Of a DNA stretch of 64,000 nucleotides, positions 20,066 to 30,869 are shown in pieces (position 1 is the first letter of the stretch; the number at the start of each line of letters is the position of its first letter). Source of the DNA: Sorex araneus (taxonomy: Eukaryota > Chordata > Mammalia > Eulipotyphla > Soricidae). Made by a program: the position numbers and the translations under genes. Location of the stretch: assembly GCF_027595985.1 (NCBI RefSeq), contig NC_073305.1, positions 31,768,939 through 31,832,938 of the forward strand. The letters are read 5' to 3'. The notes under the pieces are model-generated. The model worked only from the letters and a program-made list of their open reading frames with translations. It did not search any database and was not told where the DNA came from.

Positions 20066-20263
20066 AGGTTTCCCAGGCAGTGCTCAGGGTCCACGCCTAT
20101 CATACTGCACCACGCAGGCTGGATGCTCAATGTTCAGGGCCAGTAATACAATGCGGTACAGCGCCTGGCAGTGCCCAAAAGGCCACAAAGTGCCAGGGAC
20201 AACGTGGACCTTCACGCATGCAAAGCAAGCACTCTCCTGTTTAGCTATATCCCTGGCCTCAGG
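20066..20263 (-). mobile_element. SINE (old)
   Basis: AGGCAGTGCTCAGGGTCC to CATGCAAAGCAAGCACTCTC and TATATCCCTGGCC; long insertion in the middle. Confidence 0.55.
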
Positions 20264-20289
20264 AAATGTTTTTTGGTTAACAAAACTCA

Positions 20290-20346
20290 TTCAGATCCTA
20301 GTTTCTAAGGCTATCATATTTCTCAGTTTCTAAGGCTATCATATTT
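20290..20346. repeat. Tandem duplication, about 28 bp
   Basis: TTTCTAAGGCTATCATATTTCT occurs twice in a row. Confidence 0.85.
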
Positions 20347-20497
20347 CTTTTCTTCTAGGCATTCTATTAAAAATTATACTAAGAAATTAAAAGGCAAACT
20401 ATGTCCCAGTTCATATTGTAAAATTTGTCATCTATTTCCCATACACCCTATTTCTACGGAAGCAAAATAAGCAAAACTAGAAATAGGAGGTACTTAC

Positions 20498-20596
20498 AAC
20501 TGCAGCACACTCAGCTGGGGTCTTGTCCTGTGTGATAGCAAAAATGATGGATGCCAACAGAAATACAGCTCCCGTTGACGCCGTGATATAAAAATC
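20498..20596 (-). CDS. CMTM6: CMTM6 coding exon 3 (MARVEL helix 3)
   Basis: These 33 codons begin [16 protein letters not shown] and end TPAECAAV. The acceptor is ACAAATAG and the donor is GTAAGT. It encodes helix 3 and the following loop, and is phase 0 at both ends. The loop [10 protein letters not shown] differs moderately from the human STHDRTSAEI region. Confidence 0.95.
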
Positions 20597-20649
20597 CTAT
20601 TTGTACAACACACATAAGGAATAGAGCCTGGTCAGATTGAGGAAAACAA

Positions 20650-20892
20650 ATGTTTCAGTTGGGGGCAGGGCAGCATGCCAGGGCACTCAAGGCCACTCCC
20701 AGTGACACTCCGCCTGGTTGTGCAGGTCAAATTCTCCAGTGCCCCAACTGGGATGCGGCTGGACATGGACAAGGGGCACGGGGAGGCACTGGGGCTGCAC
20801 CTGGCGGCATGGGGGAACCACACGGTCCAGGGGATTATACCTGGGGCTTGGCACACGGCAGCCACGCACTTCAGCCCTTCCGCCACCTACCT
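20650..20892 (-). mobile_element. SINE-like, old
   Basis: Ends with ACACGGCAGCCACGCACTTC and CAGCCCTTCC; GC-rich body too diverged for a firm call. Confidence 0.4.
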
Positions 20893-21039
20893 GGACCCGT
20901 ATTTTCTTTTTCTTATTTTAATCTTTACTATAATGTAGGAACACTGCTACTTATCCAGCCACTGATTAAGCTGTTGAATTGGGCATGAACTCCACCGGAC
21001 CCATATTTTCACTGTTTCACTTTTTAAAAACTTCCTGGA

Positions 21040-21193
21040 AGGGCCCGAGAGTGAGGAGGTTATGGCGCTTGCCGTGCACACAGTCAACTCCAGTTCCTTC
21101 CCCAGTAGCCTAGCCTCTGGGGCACCGCCAGCAGTGAAGCCCCGAGCACAAAGCCAGGAGTAGTCCCAGGTACCACCAGGTGGGCCCCAAAAT
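21040..21193 (+). mobile_element. SINE (older)
   Basis: AGGGCCCGAGAGTGAGGAGG to CCACCAGGTGGGCCCCAAAATC. Confidence 0.72.
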
Positions 21194-21349
21194 CAACACA
21201 CAGAACAAAAATTTATAGTAGATCTCTGGTTTTGTACATATGAGGTCCTGGGTCTATTTCTAGCACTATACCCCACTCCCCAAAAAGACTTGAGGTTTTT
21301 TTTTTTTTCTTGACACAACCTTGACTCACACATTGATTTCAAATTTTAT

Positions 21350-21521
21350 TTTGTTTTTTTCTGGTCACACCCGGCGGTGCACAAGGGTTACTCCTGGCCC
21401 ATGCACTCAGGAATTACTCCTGGAGGTGCTCAGGGGACCATATGGGATGCTGGGAATCGAACCCAGGTCTGCTGTGTGCAAGGCAAACGCCCTCCCTGCT
21501 GTGCTATCACTCCAGCTCCCT
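21350..21521 (-). mobile_element. SINE (SOR-type)
   Basis: TTTTCTGGTCACACCCGGCGG to CTATCACTCCAGCTCCC; near consensus. Confidence 0.9.
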
Positions 21522-21754
21522 TCTAACTTTTCAGTAAGCCTGGCTTTCAAACAACTACTCTGTAAAAAGGGGTCCCAAACTTATCTGGCCGAATGCCCCC
21601 ATTCCAGAAAAAATAAAGTCACTCAGCGCCCCCCTGAGAATCTATTTAATCAAACAGAAACCCCAGCCACACCTCCCCGCCACCTGCTGGGTCACTCCAG
21701 TGCCCAACAGTCTGGAAACACACTGCTGCAAAGGAATATTACTGCTTTTTCAGT

Positions 21755-21912
21755 GTGTGGGGGGAGGTGGTGAGCCTCCTCAGGTGGTTCTCAGAGTCTT
21801 CCTGGCTCTGTGCTCAGGGGTCCGTCCTACTGGTGCTTGGGAACCACGCAGTAGCAGGGATACAACCCTGGGTTCCTACAGGCAAAGCGTGCGCAAACGC
21901 TCCGGGGCATCT
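21755..21912 (-). mobile_element. SINE (old)
   Basis: CTGGCTCTGTGCTCAGGGG and AACCCTGGGTTCCTACAGGC. Confidence 0.5.
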
Positions 21913-22048
21913 CACATCAAAGCCGTGCTCAGCCCTTTGAGCTTTCTCTCTGACCATTTAGGTGACCTTTTCACAACAGCTTTTGGGAAGGGCTATGCGT
22001 GTATGTGCATAACCTCTTTTTCTGTAGAACACGTCAGAATGTCAAAGC

Positions 22049-22228
22049 CAGGGCCAGAGAGATAGTACAGAGGTTAGGACGCTTGTCTTGATGGGACCAA
22101 TTCTGGTTCAATCCCTAGTACTCTTTAGCCCTACCAGGAGTGATCGCAGAGCCCAGAGCCAGGAGTAAGCTCTGAGAACCACCGAGTGTGGCCCAAAGGC
22201 CAAAAAAAAAAAAAAAAAAAAAAAAAAA
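22049..22228 (+). mobile_element. SINE (older SOR-type)
   Basis: AGGGCCAGAGAGATAGTACAG to a 27-A tail. Flanked by TCAAAGCC on both sides. Confidence 0.87.
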
Positions 22229-22297
22229 TCAAAGCCCAAACTCTAAAGAGGTAAGATTTGTGTGCTGGTTTTTTGTTTGTTTTCAAAACCAGAAATA

Positions 22298-22460
22298 GGG
22301 GCCAGAGCAACAGTACAGCAGAGTAGGCATATTCCTTGTACGTGGCCAACCAGGATTCAATCCCCAACATCCCATCTGGTCCTCCCAGGTGGTTCCTGGA
22401 TGCAGAGCCAGGAGTAACCGCAGCATACTGCAGGGCATGTCCCTCTGCCCTCCACCCCCC
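22298..22460 (+). mobile_element. SINE (older)
   Basis: GGGGCCAGAGCAACAGTACAG, ends 50 bp from the CMTM6 exon 2 donor. Confidence 0.8.
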
Positions 22461-22510
22461 ACAATTCAGAAACACATCAGGTAAGGACAGAGGGTATTCT
22501 TCATACTCAC

Positions 22511-22687
22511 CGATAACTTGACTTTGGGAGACTCAACTTTATCATACACGGAAGTGCAGTACACAACCAGGATAAGGAGACTCAGCAGAAAGGCACTGCA
22601 GCTTACAAATTCGAAAAAGTAAAGTCCTCCACACATAGTACACTGGGACACCACTTCTTCAGAGATAAAGGCCAGCAGAGACAGCAG
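22511..22687 (-). CDS. CMTM6: CMTM6 coding exon 2 (MARVEL helices 1-2)
   Basis: These 59 codons start [16 protein letters not shown] and include [18 protein letters not shown], then end in [10 protein letters not shown]. The acceptor is TCTTGTAG and the donor is GTGAGT. It encodes the end of helix 1, the first extracellular loop with its conserved C..C pair (SQCTMCGG) and helix 2. It is very close to human in the loop and helix 2. Confidence 0.96.
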
Positions 22688-22775
22688 CTACAAGAGACAC
22701 AAACAGTTCACCTCGCCGTTTCCCAAAGGCTTAAATATTCAGAAAGCTACCTGCTTACTAAAATCATCACACAGT

Positions 22776-22895
22776 AGAGGTGCCGGAGAGACAGTACGGC
22801 GGGGTGGGCGCTTGCCTTGCATGCAGCTGACCTGGGTTCAATCCTCCACAACCCCATATGGTCCCAAACACTGCCAGAAGGGATGAGGCAAACAA
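22776..22895 (+). mobile_element. SINE, 3'-truncated
   Basis: GTGCCGGAGAGACAGTACGG to CACTGCCAGAAGGGATGAGG. Confidence 0.8.
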
Positions 22896-23189
22896 AATGA
22901 TGAGCACTGGTACAGCAGTAGTCTGGCTGTTTTGGAGGGGGTCTAGGTGCCTGAGTAAGCTGCGTGCCAAATGGGCCTAAATGTGCGCTAAAGGGGACAC
23001 ACCATTTGCGCCATTCCTGACCTGCTGCTGCTGACGCTGTGGCCAGGGCAGGGGCGTATGGGCGTGTGTCCTCTCCTCGATGCTGCGGGGACCACTCACT
23101 CAGCAGGCCCCAGTGCTTGCATGAGGGGAGGCAGAGCTCCCGGGGTAGTTTTAGCTGAGGCTCCTGTGCTCCACGCTGGGGTACACTCC

Positions 23190-23333
23190 TTGTTGCTGGG
23201 TCACACCCAGCAGTGCTCAGGGATCACTCCTGGCAGGGCTCCGGGGACCATTAAGGGGCAGCAGGGATTGAATCCAGGCCAGCCGGCCAGCACCCCCTCT
23301 CATCCCCCCTCCCCCGCACCATCTCTCCAGCCC
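23190..23333 (-). mobile_element. SINE (older)
   Basis: GCTGGGTCACACCCAGCAG to CCATCTCTCCAGCCCT. Confidence 0.78.
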
Positions 23334-23499
23334 TGGCTGCACTTCTGACGAAAGCACACAAGTTGTAGTTTCGGTACTAGTCAAGGATCACTTCGGTGCT
23401 GATCATTTCGCACTTTCCAAGCCCAGCACTCATGCTGCTTCTCCAGCTGCAGTGCTCGGCGGGAATCATTTCTTCTACTTGGGACCACAGCCGGCTGCA

Positions 23500-23631
23500 G
23501 CGTGTTGGGAAAGCAGGCAGCAGCGCCGCCAGGGCTGGGCTGTGTGCATGTGAGAACCCAGGATTAGAACTCATGACCCAACACTCCAAAGGCAGGCACT
23601 GCAGCCCTGGCCTGCACTACGCCTCCAGCCC
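23500..23631 (-). mobile_element. SINE-like relic
   Basis: GAACCCAGGATTAGAACTCA and CTACGCCTCCAGCCC suggest an old copy. Confidence 0.4.
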
Positions 23632-24150
23632 AACACTGCTTCAAAGGCTGTTTGGAATGTACACAGAACGGATAACAACTTGGCGGTTCAGGAAAGAAAG
23701 AAAAGCTGAAAGGAAAGATAGGAAAAAAAAAAGATCCCAAGGGCCGTAGGGACCTTCCAGGCGATGAATCATGGGGCAAGAAGTTCCAGGCACAGGAGCG
23801 GCACATAGAAAGATCTCGAGGCGAGAGGGAATGGCACCCCCTGGCCCCAGGGCACAGACATCTGTCCCACCAACCCCAACTGAATGGTGAAAGGGAGCTG
23901 GGCCCACACAGACTAGAGAGGGAAGCTGAGACGAGGTTCTGAATGTCCTCCTGCTGGTTTAAAGAAGCTGGCTTTAAGGGCTGCCATGAAAACAGAACGA
24001 CACGATCAGGTTTACGGCTGTGGTCGTTTATGCTTTGGTAGCAGGTCAAGGAAGGAGTTTGGTGGCACAGCGCCTGCCTCGCCTATGTTAAGATTCTGGG
24101 TTGGATCCCCAGCACGACAGCAAGCAGCAAGAACACAAAAGAAAGCTACT

Positions 24151-24348
24151 TCTTTTTTTTTTGGGGGGGGTCACACCCGGCGATGCTCAGGGGTTACTCC
24201 TGGCGATGCTCAGGGGTTACTCCTGGCTCTGCACTCAGGAATTACTCCTGGCAGTGCTCGGGGGACCATACAGGATGCTGGGGATCAAACCCGGGTCGGT
24301 AACGTGCAAGACAAATGCCCTACCCGCTGTGCTATTGCTCCGCCCCCC
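24151..24348 (-). mobile_element. SINE (SOR-type) with internal 30-bp duplication
   Basis: GGCGATGCTCAGGGGTTACTC occurs twice in tandem. Ends GCTATTGCTCCGCCCC. Confidence 0.9.
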
Positions 24349-25109
24349 CCCTTTTTTTTTAAATCAACTGTGGTCCAGGAGTATGGATCAGTGGCACAGG
24401 ACTGTCTCTCGTGGGCGAGGCCCTGGCACCACGAGCCAACTAACCAACCCCCCAAACAAATGAACAGTTCTTGCTGGCTCCAATACGGAGAAAGGACGAG
24501 AGGGAAGGCAAAGCCAGCTGTCCAGCTGGGACGCTGATGAAGGACACCAGGGAAAGACCGTAAGGAGGACAGCAACAATGGGAAGAGGAACTGACCCCTG
24601 AACGCTGCAAAAGCACTCGAGAGGCGGAACAGATTATGAGAAAAGCTGATACCCAGGCACTGGAAGACTTGCTTCTATTTTATCTAAAATTTTCGTCATA
24701 GTAACACTGGTTGAAAACATGACAGGGGTTTCCAGGACACAGCGTGATCAATCGTGGTGAACACTGAGTTATTCACCACTGAAACTCTAGTTTCCATCCC
24801 CGTGCAGGTGCTCGGGCCCCTCTGACCCACTCCCCGACCTGCCGTCCCCGTTCCCCTCTGACGACCAGCGCTGGAGTCGGAGTTTCTGGCCGCAGTATGT
24901 GCCTGCCAGGCGCGGGGCGCTAGGCTTGGCCCCTGAATGTGGTCTTCTGGGCCTGAGGACCGCAGGGGATGCCCCGAGCTGGTAAAAAGAGGTTTTGTTT
25001 ATTTTCCACATGACTGGATTCACAGTGCTTCTCTTTCTCGGACTTATTTCCCTCAGCGTACTGTCTCCCAGGGCCAGTCATATCGTAACACTTTTGCAAA
25101 AAGGCTCAA

Positions 25110-25228
25110 GCTGGGGAGAGGGCTCGGGGGCTGGAAAGCTTCTGCGTACGAGATCCCAGGGCTCCACCCACGACTGGACAGCTTCCCAGCGCTGCTGGCG
25201 GTGGGCCTCCTGAAGCAAAGCCAACCCC
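25110..25228 (+). mobile_element. Degenerate SINE with flanking repeat
   Basis: GCTGGGGAGAGGGCTCGGGG to AAGCCAACCCC, flanked by AAAAGGCTCA on both sides. Sequence is worn but the repeat supports an insertion. Confidence 0.5.
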
Positions 25229-25280
25229 AAAAGGCTCACGGATTCATTAGTCTCTGAAGAAGGACCTTTCCCTTTTCCTC

Positions 25281-25354
25281 TTGTGTCAGGGATCTAATCT
25301 GGAGCCTCCCACACGCAGGACAAGTGCTCTACCACTGAGCTACACCCCCAGCCC
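25281..25354 (-). mobile_element. tRNA-Ala-like SINE (ID-like)
   Basis: Minus strand: GGTGTAGCTCAGTGGTAGAG (tRNA-Ala-like box A), box B relic AGATTAGATCCCTGAC, end at CCTGACACAAG. Confidence 0.75.
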
Positions 25355-25442
25355 ACACTGGGGGCTGGGACAGCTTGTTCTTTGTATAAAGCCACTGACT
25401 AGAATTTTGTCACACATTTTCCTCACCATTAAGACTATCAGC

Positions 25443-25559
25443 TCTGGGGGTTGGAGAGATAGTACAACGTGTAGAGCATTTGCCTTGTACATGGCTGACG
25501 TGGGTTCAACTCCCTGAACCCCACATGGTGCCCTGAGCTCCACCAATAGTGATCCCTGA
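25443..25559 (+). mobile_element. Older SINE, 5' part (interrupted)
   Basis: GGGGGTTGGAGAGATAGTAC to ATAGTGATCCCTGA; continues at 25713-25780 beyond the younger insertion. Confidence 0.88.
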
Positions 25560-25712
25560 CGGGGCTGGAGCAATAGCACAGCGGGTAGGGCGTTTGCCTT
25601 GCATGTGGCCGACCCGGGTTCAATTCCCAGCATCGCCAGGGGTGATTCCTGAGTACAGAGCCAGGAGTAACCCCTGTGCATCGCCAGGTATGACCCAAAA
25701 AGAAAAAAAAAG
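25560..25712 (+). mobile_element. Younger SINE nested in an older one
   Basis: Close to consensus, though the TCCCATATGGTC block is deleted. Flanked by the perfect 14-bp repeat ATAGTGATCCCTGA (25546-25559 and 25713-25726), which is sequence of the host SINE. Confidence 0.94.
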
Positions 25713-25780
25713 ATAGTGATCCCTGAGTGTAGAGGCAGCAGTAAGCCCTGGCTCCAATGGGTGTGACCCAAAACCCAAAA
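25713..25780 (+). mobile_element. Older SINE, 3' part
   Basis: GATCCCTGAGTGTAGAGGCAG to GGGTGTGACCCAAAACCC. Confidence 0.88.
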
Positions 25781-25787
25781 ATTTCAG

Positions 25788-25960
25788 GGCTGGAGCAATA
25801 GCACAGCCAATAGGGTGTTTGCCTTGCACGCAGCCAACCTGGGTTTGATTCCCAGAATCCCATATGGTTCCCCCAAGCACTGCCAGGAGTGATTCCTGAG
25901 TGCAGAGCCAGGAGTAACTCCTGAGCATCGCTGGGTGTGACCCAAAAAGCAAAAAAAGTA
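25788..25960 (+). mobile_element. SINE (SOR-type)
   Basis: GGGCTGGAGCAATAGCACAG to GTGTGACCCAAAAAGC; AATTTCAG repeated on both sides. Confidence 0.9.
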
Positions 25961-27495
25961 ATTTCAGCCTTTCAAAGCACTCAACTTAGTTTTTAAAGAC
26001 ACAATTCCTTTTCACACTCAACTCTGATTTGTATAGTAAACATTTGCTGATACATGTGTAGTGAGTATAACCCAATCTAGAGTAACACAGGCCAACTGAC
26101 AGCAGAGGTCAGAGGACAGGCGTGCTCCGGAGGGCTCAGCCCCCTGAAGACCCGTCAATTCTGCTCACCTGGAGGCCCGGGGAACACAGGTGAGTCTAAG
26201 GGTGTTCAGGAGAATCACTACAGAGTCAGTGTTGGTTGTACTTTTCTTTAGGTAAGAGTGCCGGGGAGAGACTAAACTGGTTTTGCTGCTTCTGTTCCCT
26301 CGCTTGTTCCCCCCCTTGGCTCCCCAAGCAGTGCTCAGGGGTCCTGCAGCTACTCCTGGCAGCACCTGGATAACCACAATCACCGGGGCGGTTTGCTTCT
26401 CAGGCCCGGGGTGGGAGGGGGCCCCAGGATCGCCCCAATGGGCACTGGGACATCCAACACTGAACAGAGTGGTGGTGGAGGAGTTTGGGGGGAGGTGGCA
26501 AGCAGTGCTGGGGACTGAGCCTTGGATGCCTGACTGCGCAGGGCAGGCGCCCCTGACTCCTGAGAATACACTGTCTTCAATATACGCGACATGTAAGGGA
26601 CCCGTGGGAGAGAAAAGTGGGAATGACCAGGGGAAAGGAGACAGGATGCAGCCCGCGGGAGATCTGAGGCAGAGACAAAGGCAAGGGAGCCAGCAGGTGA
26701 GATGAGATCATGCGGAACGGGAAAAGCTGGCCTTCCACAGGACTCAGAGGAACCCCAAGAATTTGTTAGGGGCAACAGTTCAAGGTTGTGGAACAAGAAA
26801 AAGTGTTTCTAAAAAAAAAAAAAAAAGAAAAACAAAAAGTGTTTCTACAGAGAGTGAGTAATCAAGAGTGTGAACGCTACTTGCAGTTTCAGCGTTACAG
26901 GAACCCGGGTGCCTGTTAGACTGAGCTACAGAAACTAGTGGTCATCAGCCCGACAGTTTCCAACGGTCTGGTAGGAAAGCTCAGATTAATCACAGTCTGG
27001 GGTGCTGGGAGGTGTGAAGACGGCAAGGCGGCAGGACAGAGACAGCACAGGCAAGACGCGCGGTTTTCAAAGTTTTCAAAGCCTGGGCAGTAGCAGACGA
27101 GGCAGAAGGGAAACTATTTCACAACAAGGGGGGGAGCAGAGAGCACGTTCGAGTGCTCAGGCAGAGACCAGTGAGACGGGGGCTCTGGAGACAGACTCTA
27201 AAGACAGGACTCCAGGCTCAAGTCCGGCGCCAACTCTTCTCCGAGACAGTGGGGAAGAAAGGGAAGAGGTACACCCGGGCAGCTAGTGTGGGAGGTGGAA
27301 GCTGAGGGAGTTTCCATCTGATCACTAAAACAATAGAGTGAGTGATGGCCCAAGCCAGAGTCGCGGGGGAGAGGCCCTCCCACCCCGTCAGCAGCAACCA
27401 CACTAGCTACCAAAACCAACAGGCGCATTTCCCAGTATCCAACACACAGTCTCTGCTAGGAAACATTGTCATCTCAAAGAGGGGAGAGAGCACGG

Positions 27496-27650
27496 AGGGC
27501 TGGAGCGCATGCTTGGCTTGTGGGAAAGTCCAGCTCAGCGGCCAGCACACAAGGAACCCAGGCACCATCACAAGCAACCCCCAACATCAGCCAAGAGTAT
27601 CTCTAAGAATCGCTGGGGGGTGGCACGAAAACCAAAACCAAACCAAAAAG
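27496..27650 (+). mobile_element. SINE (old)
   Basis: GAGGGCTGGAGCGCATGCTT, AGAATCGCTGGGGGGTGGC, AACCAAA-rich tail. Confidence 0.6.
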
Positions 27651-27711
27651 TCAATGACACAGCCATCCTGGGAAACAAGTCAACCGCCTTTTTTTTAAAA
27701 AAAATGTTTTG

Positions 27712-27785
27712 TCTTTGTGGTCCTAGAGCTCCGACCCAGGACTTCACACATGCAAGGCAATTCTACCACTAAGCTACAACCCAGT
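27712..27785 (-). mobile_element. tRNA-Ala-like SINE (ID-like)
   Basis: Complement of TAGCTTAGTGGTAGAATTGC; same family as 25281-25354. Confidence 0.6.
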
Positions 27786-27818
27786 TCTGTTAGCAGTTTC
27801 TCTAAAAATTAACAAGTG

Positions 27819-27941
27819 GGCCAGAGAGAGACAGTACAAAGGGTTAGGACTCATGCCTTGCACACAGCCAACCTATACCTCGTCCCATGAGCACTGCCAG
27901 GAGTGATTTTTGAAGCACTGCCAAGTGAGGCCCAAAAGCCT
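27819..27941 (+). mobile_element. SINE (older)
   Basis: GGGCCAGAGAGAGACAGTAC to AGTGAGGCCCAAAAGCC. Confidence 0.75.
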
Positions 27942-27983
27942 TAATAATAGAAAAAGGAAAAGAAAAAGAAAAATTAAGATGAA

Positions 27984-28152
27984 GAGGTTGGGGAGAAAAA
28001 AAAAAGTACAGGAGGTAAAGCACTTGCCTTGCATGCGTCGGACCCTGCTCTATCCTTGGCACCACATATAACCCGCTGGGCACAGAACACTGCCAGGCAT
28101 GTCATTCCTGAGCAGAGGGCCAGGAACAGTCCCGAGCACTGCCAAAACATCC
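27984..28152 (+). mobile_element. SINE (older)
   Basis: GAGGTTGGGGAGAAAAAAAA, CACTTGCCTTGCATGCGTC. Confidence 0.72.
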
Positions 28153-28182
28153 TTCTGAAAAATTAATGAATTAATGCACCTA

Positions 28183-28305
28183 AGGGGCTGGGGAGTTGTC
28201 CAAAGGGTCTCTGAGGGCGAAATGTGGGCTTGAGCTCTAGCACCTCAGGGTCCCTGAGTGCCAAGGCAGAAGCCCCAGAGACTCTCCAGTTGTGGCTCCA
28301 AAACT
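28183..28305 (+). mobile_element. SINE (old)
   Basis: GGGGCTGGGGAGTTGTCC to CCAGTTGTGGCTCCAAAAC. Confidence 0.6.
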
Positions 28306-28950
28306 AAAACAAACATGAGGCCAGGGTTGGATGTGGTTCAGCATGAGTCCCGGTTCTGATCCTCAAACAAGCAAGCGTACAGCTCACCGCCGCCACACAA
28401 CCCTGCAACTGCACTCTGCATGCGCCTGAGAGAAGGGAGGACGTCAGAGTTCCTAACGATTTCGTTCCTAATAGTCCCAAACTGGACCCCACCAGATGTC
28501 CTTCAGTGGCAGGGATCAAAGGCTACATCCGTTCATACCAGAAAATATTTATTATTTAGCAATGAAAAGCAGCCCAGGTAATGCTCCAGAGAACCATGCA
28601 AAGTGACAAATTTAAACTCAAAAGGTTTAAATTGACTTAATTGTAGGACTACAATTAAGTAGCATTCCTCAACTAACAGAAATTATAGTGACGGAGAGCA
28701 AATTAGTGATGGCCAGGAGAGAGTAAGGCAGCGCTCCAAAGGGCCACATGTGGTGATGGGACAGTTGTCTTGATTGTGGTGGTTACTGGAAACTACATGT
28801 GCACACATATATAATTACACAAACACATGTGCACATATAAACACACGTGCATATGGGCAATAACAGATCTGCCTATACATAGTTTTTTGCAACTTCCTAT
28901 GCATCTGTAATGATTTAAAAACAAAACATTTTTTAAAAAATTAACTCCAG

Positions 28951-29092
28951 GATCTGGAGAGAGAATATAACAGATAGGGTGCTTGCCTTGGGAACGGCTG
29001 ACCACGGTTCAATTCCTGCACCCCATATGATCTCACAAGCACCAGGATTAATTCCTGAGTGCAGAGAAAGGAATGACCCCTGAGAACTCCAA
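28951..29092 (+). mobile_element. SINE (older)
   Basis: ATCTGGAGAGAGAATATAAC, box B CACGGTTCAATTCCTGC. Confidence 0.78.
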
Positions 29093-29175
29093 ATTGGTAT
29101 CTAAGTATCTACGGGATTCCCCCCACACACCCCCACATACCCACCGTATGGGATTCACATAAAACTGAGGTGTCT

Positions 29176-29351
29176 GGGGCTGGAGAGATAGCACAGCGGG
29201 TAGGGCGTTTGCCTTGCACGCGGCCGACCCAGGTTCAAATCCCAGCATCCCATATGGTCCCCTGAGCATGGCCAGGGGTAATTCCTGAGTGCAGAGCCAG
29301 GAGTAACCCCTGTGCATCACCAGGTGTGACCCAAAAAGCCAAAAAAAAAAA
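29176..29351 (+). mobile_element. SINE (SOR-type), full length with TSD
   Basis: Near-consensus. 15-bp repeat AAAACTGAGGTGTCT at 29161-29175 and 29352-29366. Confidence 0.95.
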
Positions 29352-29386
29352 AAAACTGAGGTGTCTATATAAGAACAAAAACAGAG

Positions 29387-29573
29387 GGGCTGGAGTGATA
29401 GCACAGCGCGTAGGGCATTTGCCTTGCATGCAGCCGACCCAGGTTCGATTCCCAGCATCCCATATGGTCCCCCGAGCACCGGTAGGAGCAATTCCTGAGT
29501 GCATAGCCAGGAGTAACCCCTGATCATCGCTGGGTGAGACTCTCCCCCCCCAAAAAAGCAAAAAAATTAAAAA
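29387..29573 (+). mobile_element. SINE (SOR-type), full length
   Basis: GGGGCTGGAGTGATAGCACAG; flanked by AAGAACAAAAACAG / AAGAACAAAACCAG. Confidence 0.92.
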
Positions 29574-29960
29574 AAAGAACAAAACCAGAAATGATCACTA
29601 TGATAACCTGTATTTTAGTGAGGCATAAAGGAGTCCAAGATCTTCCAAACAATTTCCTGATACAGCTGTTAGGTGAGGTGTTCTCAATCAATAAACCTCC
29701 AGCCATCTGGACGCACCAAAGCAAATCCCAGAAGGTCACAGAGTAAAGGTACTTTCTTAGTCACCAGCAATATTATTAAACGATATTTGCCTATAATAAT
29801 AATATAACTAATATTCCACCTGTTTTCTTTTTTCTTTTTTCCAGGGAGGTGGTATTTATTTTTTGCTTTCTCAAAACACTGTATTAAATCTTATCCAAGT
29901 TTTAGGAGATTTTTCCCCAAGTAATTTGTGAAATACCTCAAATGTATAAAAGTCAATCAT

Positions 29961-30121
29961 GGGCTGAGAGGTACTTTCCTTACACATAACTGACCCCGTT
30001 CGACCCCTGGCACCACTGGCACCACATGAGGCCCTCGGAGGCCAGAGCCCTACCAGGAGTAATCCCTAAGCTCGGAACCAGGAGTAAACCCTGAGCACTA
30101 TCCAGATGTGGCCCCCAAAAC
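29961..30121 (+). mobile_element. SINE (older)
   Basis: ATGGGCTGAGAGGTACTTTC to GATGTGGCCCCCAAAAC. Confidence 0.72.
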
Positions 30122-30530
30122 AAAAATAAGCCAATCAACTATGAGAATACTAAAAGCCTTAATTTCTCAATGAAGCCTGACAATTTCTGATCTCGAACCA
30201 CTCTTATAATAACCAGATTACCACAAAGACCCACTTGTGCGGACGATACCGTCGAACCTCAGCAGTCAGAATGCCTGTTTCCGGCAAGGAAAAGGCAGGC
30301 TTAATCAAGCCGGGACAGAGGCAGTGGGTGTCAGCGGTTACAAGCCCTCTCCCCAGCTTGTGAACAGGACTCATTCTTACTGACCTTCAGCCTCAGAGGA
30401 AATTTAAGAGGCACGTTCTGCATAGGAATCCTGAGAGGCTGGAGAAACACCATCAAGTTTGGACATTTGTGAGTCCCTATCCCCAGGTCAAGAAAATCAG
30501 CACTACAGATATACATTGAGTGTGATGCTA

Positions 30531-30705
30531 CCTTTTTTTTTTTTTTAAAGGTCACAGCCTGCGAGCTCAGGGGTTACTACTGGCTCTGCACTCAGAAATC
30601 GCTCCTCGAGGTGCTCAGGGGACTACATAGGATGCCAAGGATCAAACCTGGGTCCGCCACACATAAGGTAAACGCCCTTACCGGCTGTACTATCATACTG
30701 GCCCA
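30531..30705 (-). mobile_element. SINE (SOR-type)
   Basis: AAAGGTCACAGCCTGCGAGC to CTATCATACTGGCCC. Confidence 0.83.
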
Positions 30706-30790
30706 CAACGTTACCTCTTGACTTTCTATCTCTGATGTACTAATATTCCTTCTGGTCTCCCAAAAGCACTATACTTACTAAAGAAGAGTA

Positions 30791-30869
30791 TGGGGCCAGA
30801 GCGATATCTGAGTGCAGAACCAGGAGTAACCCCTGAGCAGTGCCTGGTATAACCCCCCCCCAAAAAAAT
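30791..30869 (+). mobile_element. SINE with internal deletion
   Basis: Head GGGGCCAGAGCGATA joined directly to TCTGAGTGCAGAACCAGG. Confidence 0.85.

Larger units (their letters stand above)
17684..20497 (-). other. CMTM6: CMTM6 intron 3
   Basis: Holds an L1 fragment (17915-18690) and SINEs at 17806-17890, 19345-19528 and 20066-20263. 18700-19340 and 19530-20060 are unique AT-rich sequence without a recognised feature. A 28-bp tandem duplication lies at 20290-20346. Confidence 0.85.
20597..22510 (-). other. CMTM6: CMTM6 intron 2
   Basis: SINEs of both strands fill most of it. 20893-21035 and 21530-21750 are unique. 21210-21290 is a possible SINE relic. Confidence 0.85.
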
